DNA of 64,000 nt from Polymyxa betae (GCA_003693705.1 RBZT01000727.1:1-64000), one strand, 5' to 3'; numbered from the stretch's first letter, positions 1-12,966 are shown. The notes: a model not told the origin generated them from the sequence alone. Numbers and translations are program-made.

Positions 1-969
1 GTCAGGTCGGCGACCCATACTATATAGGGTGAGAATTGATCTTTAAATAGTCGAGTCTATTAGGGCGCTCTCATACCTTGGTAAACTCCGCGGCGGAGTT
101 TTCATCCACCGTGGCTGTAGGCCATCACCCACTGGTTTCACTGTATAGTAATTCTGCGCGTCGGGGTTCTCGAGCGACTTGGGTTGTTGTGGAGGCGCAC
201 ACTGCTGGAAGGTGTACAGATACTAGTCGAGTGTTGGCTCGCGGTGGCAGCGAGATTGTCTGTCGTGTGAGCCTTTTCTCCTCCCCGCGTATAGACGTCT
301 GTTATGCTCTCGGGATTGGACGCAATACCAACATCCGGAACACCATATAGTTCACAGTATCCACGCACTTAACGCGAAAGGCATGAACGAATCTGAAACC
401 CGATCTTCCCAGGGAGAGGGTCGCTCCCCGACTGTGACGGCCAGTCGCTTCCAACGATGCTGGCCGTCACAGTTTTAAAATCGCCTACAAAAAGTGATTA
501 TCTGATTTATCTTAGGAATAATAAATCGAATAATCTTTTACCGAATTAAATCGATATACAGCCGCCTGTTTTTGAGGATTCCTTGTTTGCCTGGCTTCCA
601 TTTAGTGATTACTGGCCATTGACTAGTTAAGCGTTCGGCAGAGCCGCATAAGGTTAACAAACGATGTTGCCAAAAAAGGAGAAGAATGAAAGCGAAGTCG
701 GAAACTACCTTAACGTCGATGCACGCTGTGACCTGTTTTCGAGCTTTAGTGGAGACAAAATATCTTCACCGGCAAGTCGCTTGTGGTTAGCGATCACCGA
801 AGAGTATTTTCTGCTTTGAAAGATTTTATTAATTTTCTACAAGCCAACGGCTGCGAAAAGTTATCTGTAATGAGTACAATCCCATCGTTTGTGTGAAATT
901 GCAATAAAACTCTACTTTCGTATTTCGTACAATAATTTGGAGATGAAATATAATAGGATTTATTGAATA
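1..969. other. No gene recognised; contains one strong hairpin
   Basis: Only short overlapping ORFs without recognisable content occur here. The one clear structure is the inverted repeat at 431-473, listed separately. From about 480 the sequence becomes AT-rich. Confidence 0.4.
431..473. repeat. Perfect 14-bp inverted repeat (hairpin)
   Basis: The arms ACTGTGACGGCCAG (431-444) and CTGGCCGTCACAGT (460-473) are perfect reverse complements around a 15-nt loop, followed directly by TTTAAAA. It looks like a bacterial intrinsic terminator, but the window is eukaryotic, so a role is not assigned. It could be an end of a small transposon or an RNA hairpin. Confidence 0.6.
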
Positions 970-1524
970 TCACTTCGGGGATTTGTGGCAGCATAAACAG
1001 CACCAACGTCGACGACAGGAGGAGCAGCAGACCCTAACAACAACAATTATGGACAATTCAATTAGCAGCCAAAGTTGTGTCATACGTAGGTCTTGGGAGA
1101 TCTGAGTGAAGTCTTGAAAATCTGGTTTGCGACGCTGCTCCTTCCTTCGTTTAGCGGGCCTTGTTGACTTGAAGGTCAACTGCCGCTTGACATGCTGGTT
1201 AGGGGAGATTCTCATTGGCTGGACGCCCGAGAACGTCTGCTGCTCAGGAGTTCCAATCCTATCGCCATTCGACCCTGTGAGACGCGTTCTCAGTTCCTGG
1301 ATTAAACAAATGAGGTTACCGTAATCCAGGCTTGCGTTAGAATTCAAGGCGCATGCCTCTTCATTTAGGAGATGCACTTGCGCCAAGAATTCTGCACGCG
1401 TAGAGTCTTGCTTGGACGCCTCCTCACCGGAACTGCGCAAAGCTGCCTCTGTATGCGAATTCCTGCGGGCTCCTGCCAATACAACTAGATTTCTGCGAAT
1501 TGAGTTCTCAGCGTGCAAATTCAT
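970..1524 (-). CDS. Unrecognised ORF, 184 aa, doubtful
   Basis: Open frame with no recognised domain. The middle has a helix-prone stretch (around residues 45-80) and a basic patch near residue 125 (RPAKRRKEQRRK), and the C terminus is cysteine-rich. Basic patches and helical stretches like this occur in transposon accessory proteins, and transposon remnants are common nearby, but no alignment can be claimed. It may be chance coding. Confidence 0.2.
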   Translation of the reverse strand: MNLHAENSIRRNLVVLAGARRNSHTEAALRSSGEEASKQDSTRAEFLAQVHLLNEEACALNSNASLDYGNLICLIQELRTRLTGSNGDRIGTPEQQTFSGVQPMRISPNQHVKRQLTFKSTRPAKRRKEQRRKPDFQDFTQISQDLRMTQLWLLIELSIIVVVRVCCSSCRRRWCCLCCHKSPK

Positions 1525-1768
1525 GCAATTGGGTAGTTCTGCGCGGCGGAGTTACTTTCCATATTGCAAGGAAAGCTGCCAAATCTTGCGTTTGGATTTA
1601 AATGCTGGCTGCGAATTCCAGCGAATTCAGAATTGCAAAATTCGCATTTGTGAATTCGCTGATAAAATCCTTGATAGTGTATTGGCTTTATGGGTTATCC
1701 GCCAAATGGAATAATTGCTATTAATGTAACTCTTTCATGCACGTTAGGGAGCGGTGCGATCAGCTCAA

Positions 1769-2456
1769 TTATCGATGGTAGAGCCTGTTAAAGCAACTCT
1801 TCATGATTGATGATTGAGGCATGCACGACTTAAGCCTGCCCAACGTCCATGATGCAGAGGAATGTACGACATGTTTCTCCGATCCCTCAACTAAAATAAC
1901 GAGTGCACATTGTCTCTCCATCTTCGATTGCAGAAGCTTCTTTGGCGTCGCAATCTCGTCGATAATATAGCAACATGCCGTATCTCTATCATCCATGATA
2001 CAGAGCGAGCAGGTCGCATCTTTATCCTCGACGACTGAGCTGCCTGAAAATCGTTTTTATCATCGATGATAGAGAGCCAGTACGTCATCCTTCTATCATC
2101 GATGGTAGAAATGCCTGAAAATCGTCTCTATCATCAATGATAGAGAGCCAGTACGTCAACTCTCTTTCACCGACGATAGATACGCCTGAATATCGTCTCT
2201 ATCATCGATGTTAAAGACGCCTGAATATTGTCTCTATCATCGATGATAGAGAGCCAGTACGCCATTTCTATCATCGATAATTGAGATGCCTGCATCTTGT
2301 CTCGATAATCGATGATAAAGACGCCTGAATATCGTCTCTATGATCGATGATAAAGACGCCTGAATATCGTCTCTCTCATCGATGATTGAGAGCCAGTCCG
2401 TCGTCTCTATCATCGATGAGAGAGATGCCTGCATCTCGTCTCTATATCAATTATTC
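1769..2456. repeat. Minisatellite built on a TCTATCATCGATGATAGA palindrome
   Basis: An array of degenerate units of roughly 30-36 bp. Each unit carries a version of the 18-bp perfect palindrome TCTATCATCGATGATAGA, joined by one of two alternating spacers, GAGCCAGTACGTCA-like or GACGCCTGAATATCG-like. More diverged copies extend left towards 1769. Short ORFs across it are repeat artefacts. Two further isolated copies lie near 2775-2825. Confidence 0.85.
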
Positions 2457-2700
2457 ACGATCAATTACATGCAGATGGGTATAGTTGAACATATAAAATA
2501 TGATTCCCCTTCTGTATACTAATTTGATTAAGTACAGAGATATCAGTGAGAACAATATGATTAGCATGGCTTTGACCAAGACCTGTGTACTGATGAAGAT
2601 AATTAGATAATTTATTATATATATAGTAGCACACTCACAGTCGTCACATTTGAACATTAAGGCAATCAAAGTTGACGTTCCGCCGATCCGTCATCAGCAT
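2457..2700. other. AT-rich spacer, no gene seen
   Basis: AT-rich DNA between the minisatellite and the triplet-repeat block. No convincing coding potential. Confidence 0.4.
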
Positions 2701-3250
2701 GCTGATGCTGGATCGTAGATATGATAATGAAAGTGATGATGATGGTGATGAAGGTGGAAGTGCTGTCATCAATGTCATCGATGATACAGAGAAGACCTGA
2801 TGGCTCTATATCATCGATTATAGAGAGAAAAATCATTATCTACATGATTTCATCTTCCCCATCATCATGATCATCTCATCATCATCATCAACAACATTAC
2901 TTCATCTTCCTTATAATCATCATCATCTTATCTTCTTCATCATCATCATCTACATTATTTCATCTTCCCCATCATCATGATCATCTTCACTCATCAGCAT
3001 CATCGACTTTACTTCATCTTCCTTATCACCATCATCATCTTATCTCATCATCCTCATCGACTTAACTTCATCTTTCTTATCATCATCATCATCTTATCTT
3101 CCTCCTCATCGTCATCTGATCTTCCTCATTATCATCACCTCCCCAACAATCGTCATCACCGTCATCATCTTATCCCCACCATCAGCTTCAACTTTATCTC
3201 ATGTTCCTAAACACAATCGTCATCTCATGATCATCATCATTTCATCTCAA
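2700..3250. repeat. CAT/ATG triplet low-complexity block
   Basis: The left part is GATGAT-rich and the right part is a long CATCAT/ATCATC tract mixed with TTCATCTTCC units about 55-65 bp apart (for example TACTTCATCTTCCTTAT near 2905 and 3010). Two copies of the palindromic minisatellite unit sit near 2775 and 2810. ORFs here are low-complexity His/Ile/Ser runs and are not genes. Confidence 0.8.
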
Positions 3251-3698
3251 TCACCATCAATTACCATCTCCTCTCCAGCCTCGTTGAGGTCCTCTTCCCA
3301 TCGCCTTCCTTCGCTGAAGAGGTGGCATATATAGACATCTCCACTGTCACCATCGGTGTCACATCTTGCCTGGCGTTGCTGTCGTCGAAGTAGAAGCTCA
3401 TAAGCGAGACTCACTCGCTTAAACAGGCTGTGACAGGCTGACAACGGAAGCGAATATAGGACCACCCAGACGGTAGAATGTGAATGGCAGGCAATGTGCA
3501 GATCGACATCTATCGAAAAGATTAACACTCCGACCCGAGCTTTCTATGGCTCTGTTTATGGTGTTTTGTTGCCGCTTTCTATTTTTTGCTTTGGCTTCTG
3601 TCCAACATTTACAAGTTTGTAAAGTTGTATTTTTCATTTGCGCTTTTCTAACTGGGATTTAACTATACGATAAGTTCATCAGTCAGGAACAGTCGAAT
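3251..3698. other. Spacer beside the CACTA element, no gene recognised
   Basis: Short overlapping ORFs on both strands without recognisable content. The 3' end of the CACTA element presumably lies somewhere here, but I could not find a clear terminal repeat. Confidence 0.3.
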
Positions 3699-6600
3699 TT
3701 ATTCAAGTTCTTTTCTTCCAGTTCTTATAATAAAATAAGGCTTGATTCCAGACAATTTGCCGAGCATTACATTGACAGGCTCTACATTCTCGAAGAAAAC
3801 CCAGCGCGACCATTTGCTGTTCTCTGTTTTGCTCATTGGCTGCATTAACTGCAACTGCGTTTCTTCATCCACAGCAAATCCTGAATTACAGGAGGTTGGC
3901 GATCTGTACCAATCCACCAAAGCTAGTTGCAGAAGATGGACATTCTCCTTAATTTTTATAGTTGCAAACCACAAAGCGGCAGCAAACCATGTATCAACGC
4001 CTGAGGATCGAGGCGATTCTATCTTAATCTGCATTATATGATTGCACGTCTTCAAAGCCCTTCCCTGTTCGTATTCTCGAGAGCGAAACAGTATGCCCTT
4101 ATGGAACTTTCGTCTCGAAACTGTGATTTCTCCTGATTGGAATCAATTTCAAAGAATTTCTCAATCTACCTTCGAGAATCTAGTCCTCAGATATATAAAC
4201 CAAACGATAAATTTATTCCTTATCATAGAGTGCCAAACAGAGGTAGCACAGGCTTTTTTATGTTGTTAAATGAAATGAAGGGAAAACATTCAGATTAGCA
4301 GCGAAAATATCCGTTAAACGCCATTTTAACAAAAACAACATTGTAAAACAAAAATTGCAAATGCTGACTGAACATCAAGGTGCATACCCTCTAAAGCTTT
4401 CAGCAGCTCTTCATCGAAACCATTTCGTTTCAGATGCTGTAGTAGCCCGGCCCGGTTTTGGTGTAAGAACAAGATCGGTTGCGATTCCAATTTCTGTTCG
4501 GAGAACGGCTTATGAAGGCCTGCATTGAACTCCTCAATATTGTGACAATAAACTGTGTCTCGTTTCATCAGCTCTTCATGTAACCGTCCTAAAGGTGTAC
4601 TGATCAGATTGTGGGCGTCAATCTTATACTCTTTACCGATTTGGAAATCATTATCCTTTAAATGTACGACTTCCTTGGCACGTCCTCGCAGGTGGAATCT
4701 GTCGTCAGCAGTCATGCCAAAAGTCCATTTTCTTGTCGAGCTGAAGGTATAGCATCGATGATGCTGATACCTAAAATCGATTAATTATGGAACATCTTTC
4801 TTATACGTCTGACCTGAATCTCGCAATCGTTACTTGTTCTGAATAGTTTTTGATCATATTTACTGCCTGCCCCCGGCTGGCATGATTCATTGACTTTAGT
4901 GGCCTCATAAACCGTTCAGACCAAAAATTCCATGCAGTGCCCCTCAAAGGTCCAAGGTCTTGTACGATATGAGGAAGCAAATGCAGCATAAAGTAAACTG
5001 GCATTTCATGAACATACTTGGCAATCGCTGTGCAATGTAAGAGCAATGCGATGTGAATCAAGTTTTCAAACCTCTTCTAAAGCAGCCAAGCTCTCAGTTA
5101 TTCTTAGATGAAGTTTCCCAAGTTCAGACCGTTTTAGAAAGGTGCTGAAGCAATCTGATAGACAATCAAAAAATCTGTAAAGTGCTTTCTGAAAGTTCTT
5201 GGCATGAACATCCTCTCGAAACAAACCCCTAGTTAAGAATTTGAATATGCCATGTAAAAGCATATGCCATTGGGAGTTTTTGGTCAGCTCTTGCCATTTG
5301 ATATAAGGGTTGAATAAATCCTTCCCATCTAAAAGAAAAGATCAATTTGCTAAAAAGATTCCTGCAGAATTACATACATGCTGGAGGCCTGAGGCTATTC
5401 AGCCTGTCAGTTATCTGCATTCTTGCTCCTCGTATCAGGGACCATGGTAGTTCCGAATCCGGGTCCCAGATCATTTCCAGCCTACCTAGCGCTCTTTCAG
5501 CTTCGCGAGCATCTTTGTCGAATACAAGTCCTGAGCCACTGCTTTCGCAATCCAAAGCCTCCACCAAGGTCCTGACCACATTCTACAATCAAATGGAGTC
5601 AATCAGTCTTGAATAACAGTGAGAGTTTCTTACCCCTAAAAGATGCATAAAATCAGTTTTAAACTGTCGACTTGGATCCCAGCCGGAAATCAGGTCCTTT
5701 GTCAACACATCGACACCGTAATGGCCAGGTCCAGGGACTTTGTAAGGATGCTGTAAATCGTTTGAGCGCTTGTAAGGCTTCTTCTTTCGAATGTTGTGCT
5801 CAGTCTGCTTCCGCTTTTCATAGGCTTCAGAGTTCTCACCCATGTATATCTCGTTGAGCGGTATTGAAAAACATTGTCAATGCAACTAACGCACCTGACT
5901 CCCAAATCTAGCTTTTCGTCCAAAACGCAGGGGTTTTTGTTTGAGCTTGAAGGTGCAAGCATTTTGGTATTGCAGCTCCTTTGCGGAACGGATGTGAAGA
6001 AGGGAGAAACGTGAACGACCCTAAACGACAGGTTCTTTTGTAGCATCGGACTCCAGCCATGCTGCATATACATGCTCCATTGATACTGTTAGAACCGGCT
6101 TTCATTATTGCTTTTGAAAAGGCTGGTAGATCTGCCATACCCTGCATTAATTTAACTTTGATCTGAATTAGATAGTCAGTAAAATCATATTTATAAGGAC
6201 AGTTATCTTTGCGTTACCGTTATTAGCGATTCAGATGAGGTGTCGTAAATGCACAGTCCTCGATTATTGATCAAGTTTAGTTCATGTGCGATCACTTGAA
6301 AAAAGGCCTGGCTCGAAATATATGCTGAGGAGGTCATAACGACTGAAGATGGTTTGCAACGAGCAAAAGGGGGTAATGTCAAATAACTGAAAACGTGGGG
6401 CCACACTGACACTTTGGAAGAATTATGAACTCTCATGCCGTCGAAACAGTGAGCAAATGCTATTACCATGCTTCTCCTTCCTGTAAGAAATGATCAGATG
6501 AATCACATGTCCCGAACAAACTGAGCAGACCTGATACATTGCCTGCTTCTTTCTCAAGGAATGGTATATATTGGTCATAGAAAAGGTCGCCGTGAACACA

Positions 6601-7726
6601 GTCAGACATCAATTCTTTTTTGGTCTTGTGCTCCAGATAGTCTTGCACCAAATTGGTGATTTCGTGGTATCCCGACCAGAATAAAGCCACCGATGGAAAC
6701 GCAAATCGAACCTGAGGACAACGTCACTTGGGAATCAAACAATGTGTAACGATACCTGAATGTCATAGCAAAGTGGCCAATAGAGAAAATTTCGGCTTTT
6801 CTCTCGTAGCTCATTACAGACTGGGCATTGTGAGGCATCCTCAAGTTCCAATATATAGATAGAATGTCCACCAGAGCACGATTGCATAGGAACGGGTTTG
6901 AACTGTAGGAAAACGTCTCTGAGTATAGTGGTCTTAGCCTCGAGCCACGTTTTCGGGAAAATTTTGTAAAGAGGACGATCTAAACCAGTACTTAAATCTG
7001 GTGTGGACGCCATCTCGTGCAGAAACAACGCGATGAAGTCTTCAAAACTCTTTTGATTAACACTTGATCGTAGTCGCTGGTCTGCGAACTGCATAACCTT
7101 GATTTTGATATTATCAAACAGATCGATTTTGTTGATTCCGAGGTCATGCATTTGGTTTTCATGTATGATCGAACGATCTTTTAGAACGGCTCGTGCGCTA
7201 TTCAAAGTGCTTAACAGCGTCACGTCGAACTTATATTCCAAATCATCGGTAGCATCAACATGCTCGTCGAGTTGAATATCATCAATCGATTTTACACCGC
7301 TGCTTTTATCTTCAATATCAGGCTCACAATGCATACCATTATCATCAGAAGATCGCGAACTGTCCAATTTCGAGGCTAAAATCGCTTGCTTGTGAGCATA
7401 TTGCTTCCTGTGAAAGATCTTCTGCGACGAAGGCGTCCAGGTCAGGTTCAGCAACTTGTTCATTAACAATATCAGATTGAAACGATTCGTTGCCATTGCC
7501 CAAATGTCCATCACTGGGAGAGGAAATGGCTTGACATGCTGGAAGATTGCGATGAAATGGATGACAAATTGTAGAACATCTGATCATTTAAGTTTAGATC
7601 GTCAATTTGGTGAGCACGAAACGTCCTAGGGTTGATAATCTTTCCTCCCATAGTTCCACAACCATTTGATCTGCAATAACATCTTCGTCGAAGGCCATCA
7701 CGAGTTCGTCGTGGATTAGTGCTCAT
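3699..7726 (-). CDS. CACTA superfamily transposase (Tnp2-like), intron-containing, possibly degenerate
   Basis: A chain of minus-strand coding blocks matches the order of Tnp2-type transposases. An N-terminal Cys/His zinc-binding segment starts at the ATG at 7726 (CYCRSNGCG then RTFRAH). A block near 7000-6750 has the CPVC pair and a FLYWPL segment. A block with SVWPHVFSYLTLPPFARCKP lies near 6380. A DLPAF block lies near 6130. The D-containing DPSRQFKTDFMHLLG is near 5670. A DUF4218-like block with WNFWSERFMRPLK is near 4920. A C-terminal block with LALVDWYRSP and FENVEPVNV reaches 3699. Blocks change frame, with plausible GT-AG introns between several of them. I did not resolve all splice sites, so whether the protein is intact is unknown. 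The product would cut and paste its own element in the nucleus. The family call is by motif order, not by search. Confidence 0.7.
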
Positions 7727-7830
7727 TCTGTATGTGTACCGGAACAATGCAATAACAACCCTGTAATCACAAACTGTACCAACTAATGCCAGATATTTTG
7801 TGTTACAATCAAACAATTGAATTCAAGAAT

Positions 7831-8849
7831 CTACGCCTTCCTGGCAGATTTTCGAGGACCGTCGGCTGATCGCCGCTCCAGATGGGACACGATTTCGCCT
7901 CTGACTTTTTGTCCTTGGCTAGAAACGATGTCGTACCCAACGAAATCGTTCTTCTTTTGATGTAAGAATTCCTCATAGACAGATTCCAACATCATCCCAA
8001 GAGAATCGTTTGGAAACTTATAGTACAATTCTCCGGCTGGCTGGTCATCGCTCGCCTGCTGACTTTTTTCTTTTAATTTTCTTTTGCTCCCATATCCGAA
8101 AATATTTTCTCAAGATCTTTCGATTGATTATCTAAGGTTCAATTACAAAAAAGTTCTGTTACCTTTGGTTACAAGGTCAATGTTCGCTTCTGCATGTGGA
8201 AACCTGCTGTTGTTAGCAGCTAGCAGCCGTTCAGCATCACGTTCTATAGTAGCTGGGGACATTCTACGAGCCTGATCAGATTCTATTTGGTAAAAAATGT
8301 TCACGTTACCCGAAGAATTATACTTGGTCACGAAGCAACATTCGCATCGCCAGCCTTTCTCGAGTTTTGCTGTCGACCGTTTCCATGCGGAATTTCTCCA
8401 AAAGCTCTACAGTCATCGGTCCGTCCTTATCATGGTTTATCCACTCTTTTCGTGGCCAGTATGCATCTCTTTCTTCGGAAAGATCTTCATGAACCATGGT
8501 GCGCTTTTCTGGTTAAACAGTTAATGCCTTGAAACCCTAACCCTAGCACTGTTTTCCTACTCCGACTGTCCACTTGATAATGTAGATCTTCAAGAGCTGC
8601 GATGAATCTCAAATCCTTAACAAGTGTCTCTTCATTGGAACATCTTGTCAGAACAGAAGGAATTGGCGTTTTCGCCAGAACCTTCAGAACTCGAACACCT
8701 CGTTGAGTATCATGATCAATTTCCTGGCCGTGTACAACTTTTATGTGCTCTCGGGATGAATCAGCCTCCGCCAGCAATATCACTCGTGCAACCGCTTTTC
8801 CTTCTAGCAAGAAGAAAAGCGACGAGCCAGGAGCTGAGACATTCGACAT
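7831..8849 (-). CDS. Accessory ORF beside the CACTA transposase, multi-exon
   Basis: This unit reads in the same direction as the CACTA transposase and ends about 100 bp before its ATG. The first exon starts at 8849 (MSNVSAPGSS). A middle block contains a cysteine pair (WRCECCFVTK) followed by a charged stretch. The last block has MLESVYEEFLHQKKNDFVGY and a basic tail ending at 7831. Frame changes imply introns or decay; a TTAGGGTTT motif falls near a likely splice site at about 8535. No family is recognised. Its position suggests a second gene of the transposon, but it could also be a host gene. Confidence 0.4.
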
Positions 8850-8903
8850 TATAATCTGGATGGCGTTTTGCGGTTTGCGGATGCGCAACCGTAAAATGAT
8901 CAA

Positions 8904-10178
8904 AATTCGATAATTTTCTCAGCATAGAATATAAAGGACCTATTTCTTATCATGAATCATTGTGTCAGCATGTACCAAAGATCTCGATAATGATAATTTT
9001 CATGCAGGCTGTTTCAGCAAAAAGTTATTTGGTTCTAAAATCGAATGTTTTTGGTAAACGGCTGTCACATTTTTCGTCCATGGGGATGGATGACTGACGG
9101 ATCAATTTGCCGTACTGGGAATACACAGTCCGAGCGGATTCAACATGCGGTCTTCACCCTTGTCGTCTATGTTCTTTGTATCAGTATGCTTGTCGACATC
9201 ACGATCGGGGTCCCTGCTGTCAGACCAATCAAGCAAGGTTTGCAGCGAAGTGAGGTGTACGGCTTTCGGGCTCCGATCGCCGGTCTCCTATATATATGAA
9301 TGGACGACCCCTCACAAGGACGAGACGAGGTGTACGGCTTTCGTGCTCCGATCGCCTGTCTCCTGAAATAATGGATGACCCTTCTTCTCTTCCAAGCTGA
9401 ATTTTGAGCCCTAATAATTAATGTTGACCCACGAACAGATATCAGGTTCAGAGAAGCTTGCATGCATTTGATTTAATGTCCATAAAGTCAAGTGTAAAAT
9501 CCATACGGCCCGCTTGAGGGTGCTTAATACTGGTGGATCTTGACTGCTGTTAAATCACTGCTTGATTGCGATCGGACCTATCTATATTCGTGAGACTGCC
9601 ATGAGCGAAGTTCATGTGGGATAAGAGCACGATTCAATTTCACATGGTCTCTGTTTATCCTATCGTAACTCTAACACTGTTATTTGGCCTGACATGAATC
9701 CTTGGCATTAACAACGAAAACGTGCAAGACAAGGTACCCAGTTCTCCGATAACATTATTGGTCGGTAATATATCAGTATGTATATATATATATATATTCA
9801 GCATTCAGCTATAAGAGCTATTAAGATTCACAAATTATATACAATAAATGACTTTCTTTGTTAAACATTATCCTCTGGTAGAATTGGTTGGCGTTTTGAT
9901 TAATGAGTCCTCGTCTACAAATGTCGTGTTTTGCTGCATCTGATGTGCGAATCTGTGCGTAGTGAAAGCAAGATATCTGCAAAAGCGCAGATTGCGAATT
10001 TAAAGCATTCTGTAGCAGATTCATGTTTTAGACTGCAAATCCGCAGCTCTACGGTGAATGCGATTTCACGCCTTGTCCCAGCAAAAAACTGCGTGGTTCC
10101 TGCAAAATGGACCCGCACAAAACGCATTGGCCAAATCGCAAAATAAGACAGATAAATGCAGAGAAAGACAGACTTACG
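8904..10178. other. Non-coding stretch with a 75-bp-spaced direct repeat and a TA microsatellite
   Basis: A duplicated segment of about 57 bp (GAGGTGTACGGCTTTCG and following) occurs at 9252-9310 and 9327-9382. A (TA)n run lies at about 9779-9797. The remainder shows no convincing gene; ORFs over 9821-10313 are mixed-frame and may include 3' exons of the neighbouring MULE transposase. Confidence 0.45.
9252..9382. repeat. Two-copy direct repeat, about 57 bp each
   Basis: Copy 1 at 9252-9310 and copy 2 at 9327-9382 share GAGGTGTACGGCTTTCG, CTCCGATCGCC and GTCTCCT, with ATGGA(C/T)GACCC at the end. They differ by a few substitutions and a small AT insertion. No gene is associated. Confidence 0.75.
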
Positions 10179-12966
10179 GAGTTGCGGTGCCTGCGCGATA
10201 GTCTCATGGAGTTCTTCATCAGCAACAGCCTGGGCAGCGCTGTTGACACCAGCCACAATCTCCAGATCTGCTGGCGTCAGGAGTCCTTTCGAAGTTTTGA
10301 GGTTCAAATGCAACTAAAAAAAACGTTAGAAACAAGTCCAATGCGAATATTTCAATAGTTACCGGCAAACAAATGTTTGCAATGATGACCACAACTTGTG
10401 TAATCATGGCACGTACAACTCCAGCAATGCCGGCATGAACGACATAGCTGATACGCCATGCAAGTTCCTTTTGAAGGTGTCGCTTACACCATTCTCCAGA
10501 TCAGCTTCCTCGTACTCGTTGAAACAGACCTAATTGGCTTTCTATACAATTATACATTAAAGTCTGCATTCATCCAATAACTGAGCTTACCTCCGAATCA
10601 AAGTACGTTCTTGTTTCTTCAGAATTCCTGACCATAAAGTTCGTCCGTCGATGGCATCTCCAGGAATCTGTTCAGCCCTATCGGCAAGGATTTGAACGGC
10701 TTTCTTGATTCGGGTCTTAAGAACGGGGCTGATTTTGATATCTTTTCCTGTCAGTCTCCTATTACACACATCAGACTAACTCTATCAAACAAAGCAAATT
10801 CGACCTGAGATATTTGTTGTAGTATGACTCTTCGGCGTCCATCAGCAACCTCAGCAGCGGCTCGACGTAAATATTCTGCTTGCCCTTCATGAATTTATAT
10901 ATAAAAACCCTATGCCAAGATTCGCAATGTCCAGAAATGTCTGGCATATCTGGGTCACGATAACAGACCGCCCATGTTTTTGGGCGATTGGCATAATTAT
11001 CTACAAAATATTTGATAAACAAATCTTCATTTACCTCCCATTTCGCTACGAATCCTGCAAGCTCCTCAGGGAACGATTGCCGATCACGCATCATTCGAAG
11101 ATAGCAAAGCTGTCTGTACATCTCGTTCCTGTTCTCGCGAGCCCGAAGTCTTTTTTGTAACTGGAATGCAGATCAGGTCACAGATTTGATAACCAAAAGG
11201 TTAAGAACTTACAGCTTTTTGTCAGTTCTTATCAGTATACCAAACGCATAAGAAATGACTCTTCATTGAAGGGAAGATAGCACTTCCCTCATTCCAAGCA
11301 TTATTGTCATTGTCAGAGAGCAGCACGCGTGGAGCGAAAACCGGAAACTTGGCCTAAATAATCGAAGATAGTTAGTGTGCATTTTGACGATTGCCAGAAA
11401 CAACATACCCTTAAACTTGAAAATAATGATTTCAAAGCGATTCTATTCTCGCGTGAAGTGACACAAAAGCAAGCGGGATAGCCTTGATTTGTCAAATGGT
11501 CAACAACGATGATAGTGATTAATTTAAAACCATATGTGTTGGTGCCATGTGTGGAATCAATGGCCCAGCCCCGTTGCCCAAACCTGATTCAACGAAAATA
11601 ATGCAAATTCTGAATCGACATTAAACACCAACTCTTCCATCCGCTCGAACATGAACTGTGTTTGCAGAACAACACAGAACTCGCTTCGTTCGAATCCGAA
11701 TCCAGATGTATCGTCTTCATGAGCGCCTATTCATGGTCAGCATCAATAAATGGATTCGACGATAATACAGTATAGTATACCTTTGTAAAATAAAACAGGA
11801 TTATAGATCTCGTTCTGGAGGCCTCGAATGTAAGCATCTGTCAGCTCAACATCCTGCGACTTGAGGCTTGACATCTTGAAAATCCTTGCTTTAATATTAA
11901 GAACGTCTTTCGGAGTGACCATGTAATCCCTGACGACTTCGCCGTTCTGATGCACAATCGTGTTAGATTTAACTGATCGCATTAGAAAAGGCTTACCTCA
12001 ATCAGGGAATTTCGGGTGTTGCGATTTTAAAGAGCAGATTTGCAATTCTTTACAATGCGATCGCAAGGGATCCCAAGCCGTAACTGCTCAGATATTTGCT
12101 CAATAACATGCTCCGACAGTTTCAGAAAGCGCTGCTCTTGGAATGCTGTGGGTTTGTGTTCCGAATGCGTTGCGATGTGCTCGACGTCGACCTCGCCAGA
12201 GACGTTGCGCCTAGCATACATACGAACTAAGCAGCAAGCAGCTAACTTACAAGATTCCGTCGAGAATATGAGCGGCTGCTTAATCTCTACTACAGCATTT
12301 GTGTTCTTGTTCAGGTTCTCTCGAGATCGATGACAAACCAGCGTTTGTACTTTCGATTTGGGCCCGTTTAAAACTACATATGTCTCTCCTTTGAGTCCCT
12401 TTCTCCAACTAATTCCAGTATCAGTAAATAATAAAATATCAATATAAAATAGGCGAGATTAATTTTACCTAGCATACTCCAATTCGCTCTTAAAGTGATG
12501 TTTGATCTTCTGGATATCATCGGACTTGTGAATCTATGATGTCAATGTGAATCAAAGCTGCACTATTGTATTCTAAACCAATATACCTTCCAGCATTGCG
12601 AAAAAACATCATCCAGCGAGTCTAAATCATCCTTTTCGCAGAACGGGCAGTAAAACTTGATTGTGGTTGAAGAAATTGGTACAGATTCCGTACAAATGTG
12701 TAGACTAAGATTGACCAAATTCTTGCCGCATAAGCCACATTGTTCTTTTGTCCTGTTTGAATTGTGTATCTGCTTGTGGCGTTCGAGCTTGCTTGGTAAC
12801 GAGAACGCTTTATTGCATCTATTGAAATCGCATATATATGATTTCTTAGAACACGGATTTGCGTTTTTTCGATTTCCGTACCGTTTGATGCTGGCGTCGC
12901 AACGATAGGACCAGCACCACAACTGTGATCAAATCGTTCGAGAGAAGCGCTGGATTCACACGACAT
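10179..12966 (-). CDS. MULE (Mutator-like) transposase with N-terminal C2H2 zinc finger, multi-exon
   Basis: The reading starts at 12966 (MSCESSASLERF). A perfect C2H2 finger (CDFNRC...HKQIH, C-x4-C-x12-H-x3-H) lies near 12830-12760, followed by more CxxC pairs (CGLCG, CPFCE). The catalytic region carries the MULE DDE signatures: D1 in AIDSTHGTNTYGFK near 11560, D2 in VLLSDNDNNAW near 11310, a C-x-W segment (FLCVWYTDKN), and E in CESWHRVFIYKFMKGKQN near 10900. A helical C-terminal part runs to about 10179, where a GTAAGT splice donor suggests further exons. Several frame changes coincide with possible short introns; I have not resolved them all. The enzyme would move a Mutator-type element. 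Terminal inverted repeats were not identified. Confidence 0.75.

Noticed and set aside
1769-2456. CRISPR-like regular repeat array
   Set aside because: The units are degenerate, the spacers are themselves repeated in two forms, and the DNA is eukaryotic.
2977-3210. 77-codon plus-strand ORF rich in His, Ile and Ser
   Set aside because: It only translates the CAT/ATC triplet repeat and has no coding features of its own.
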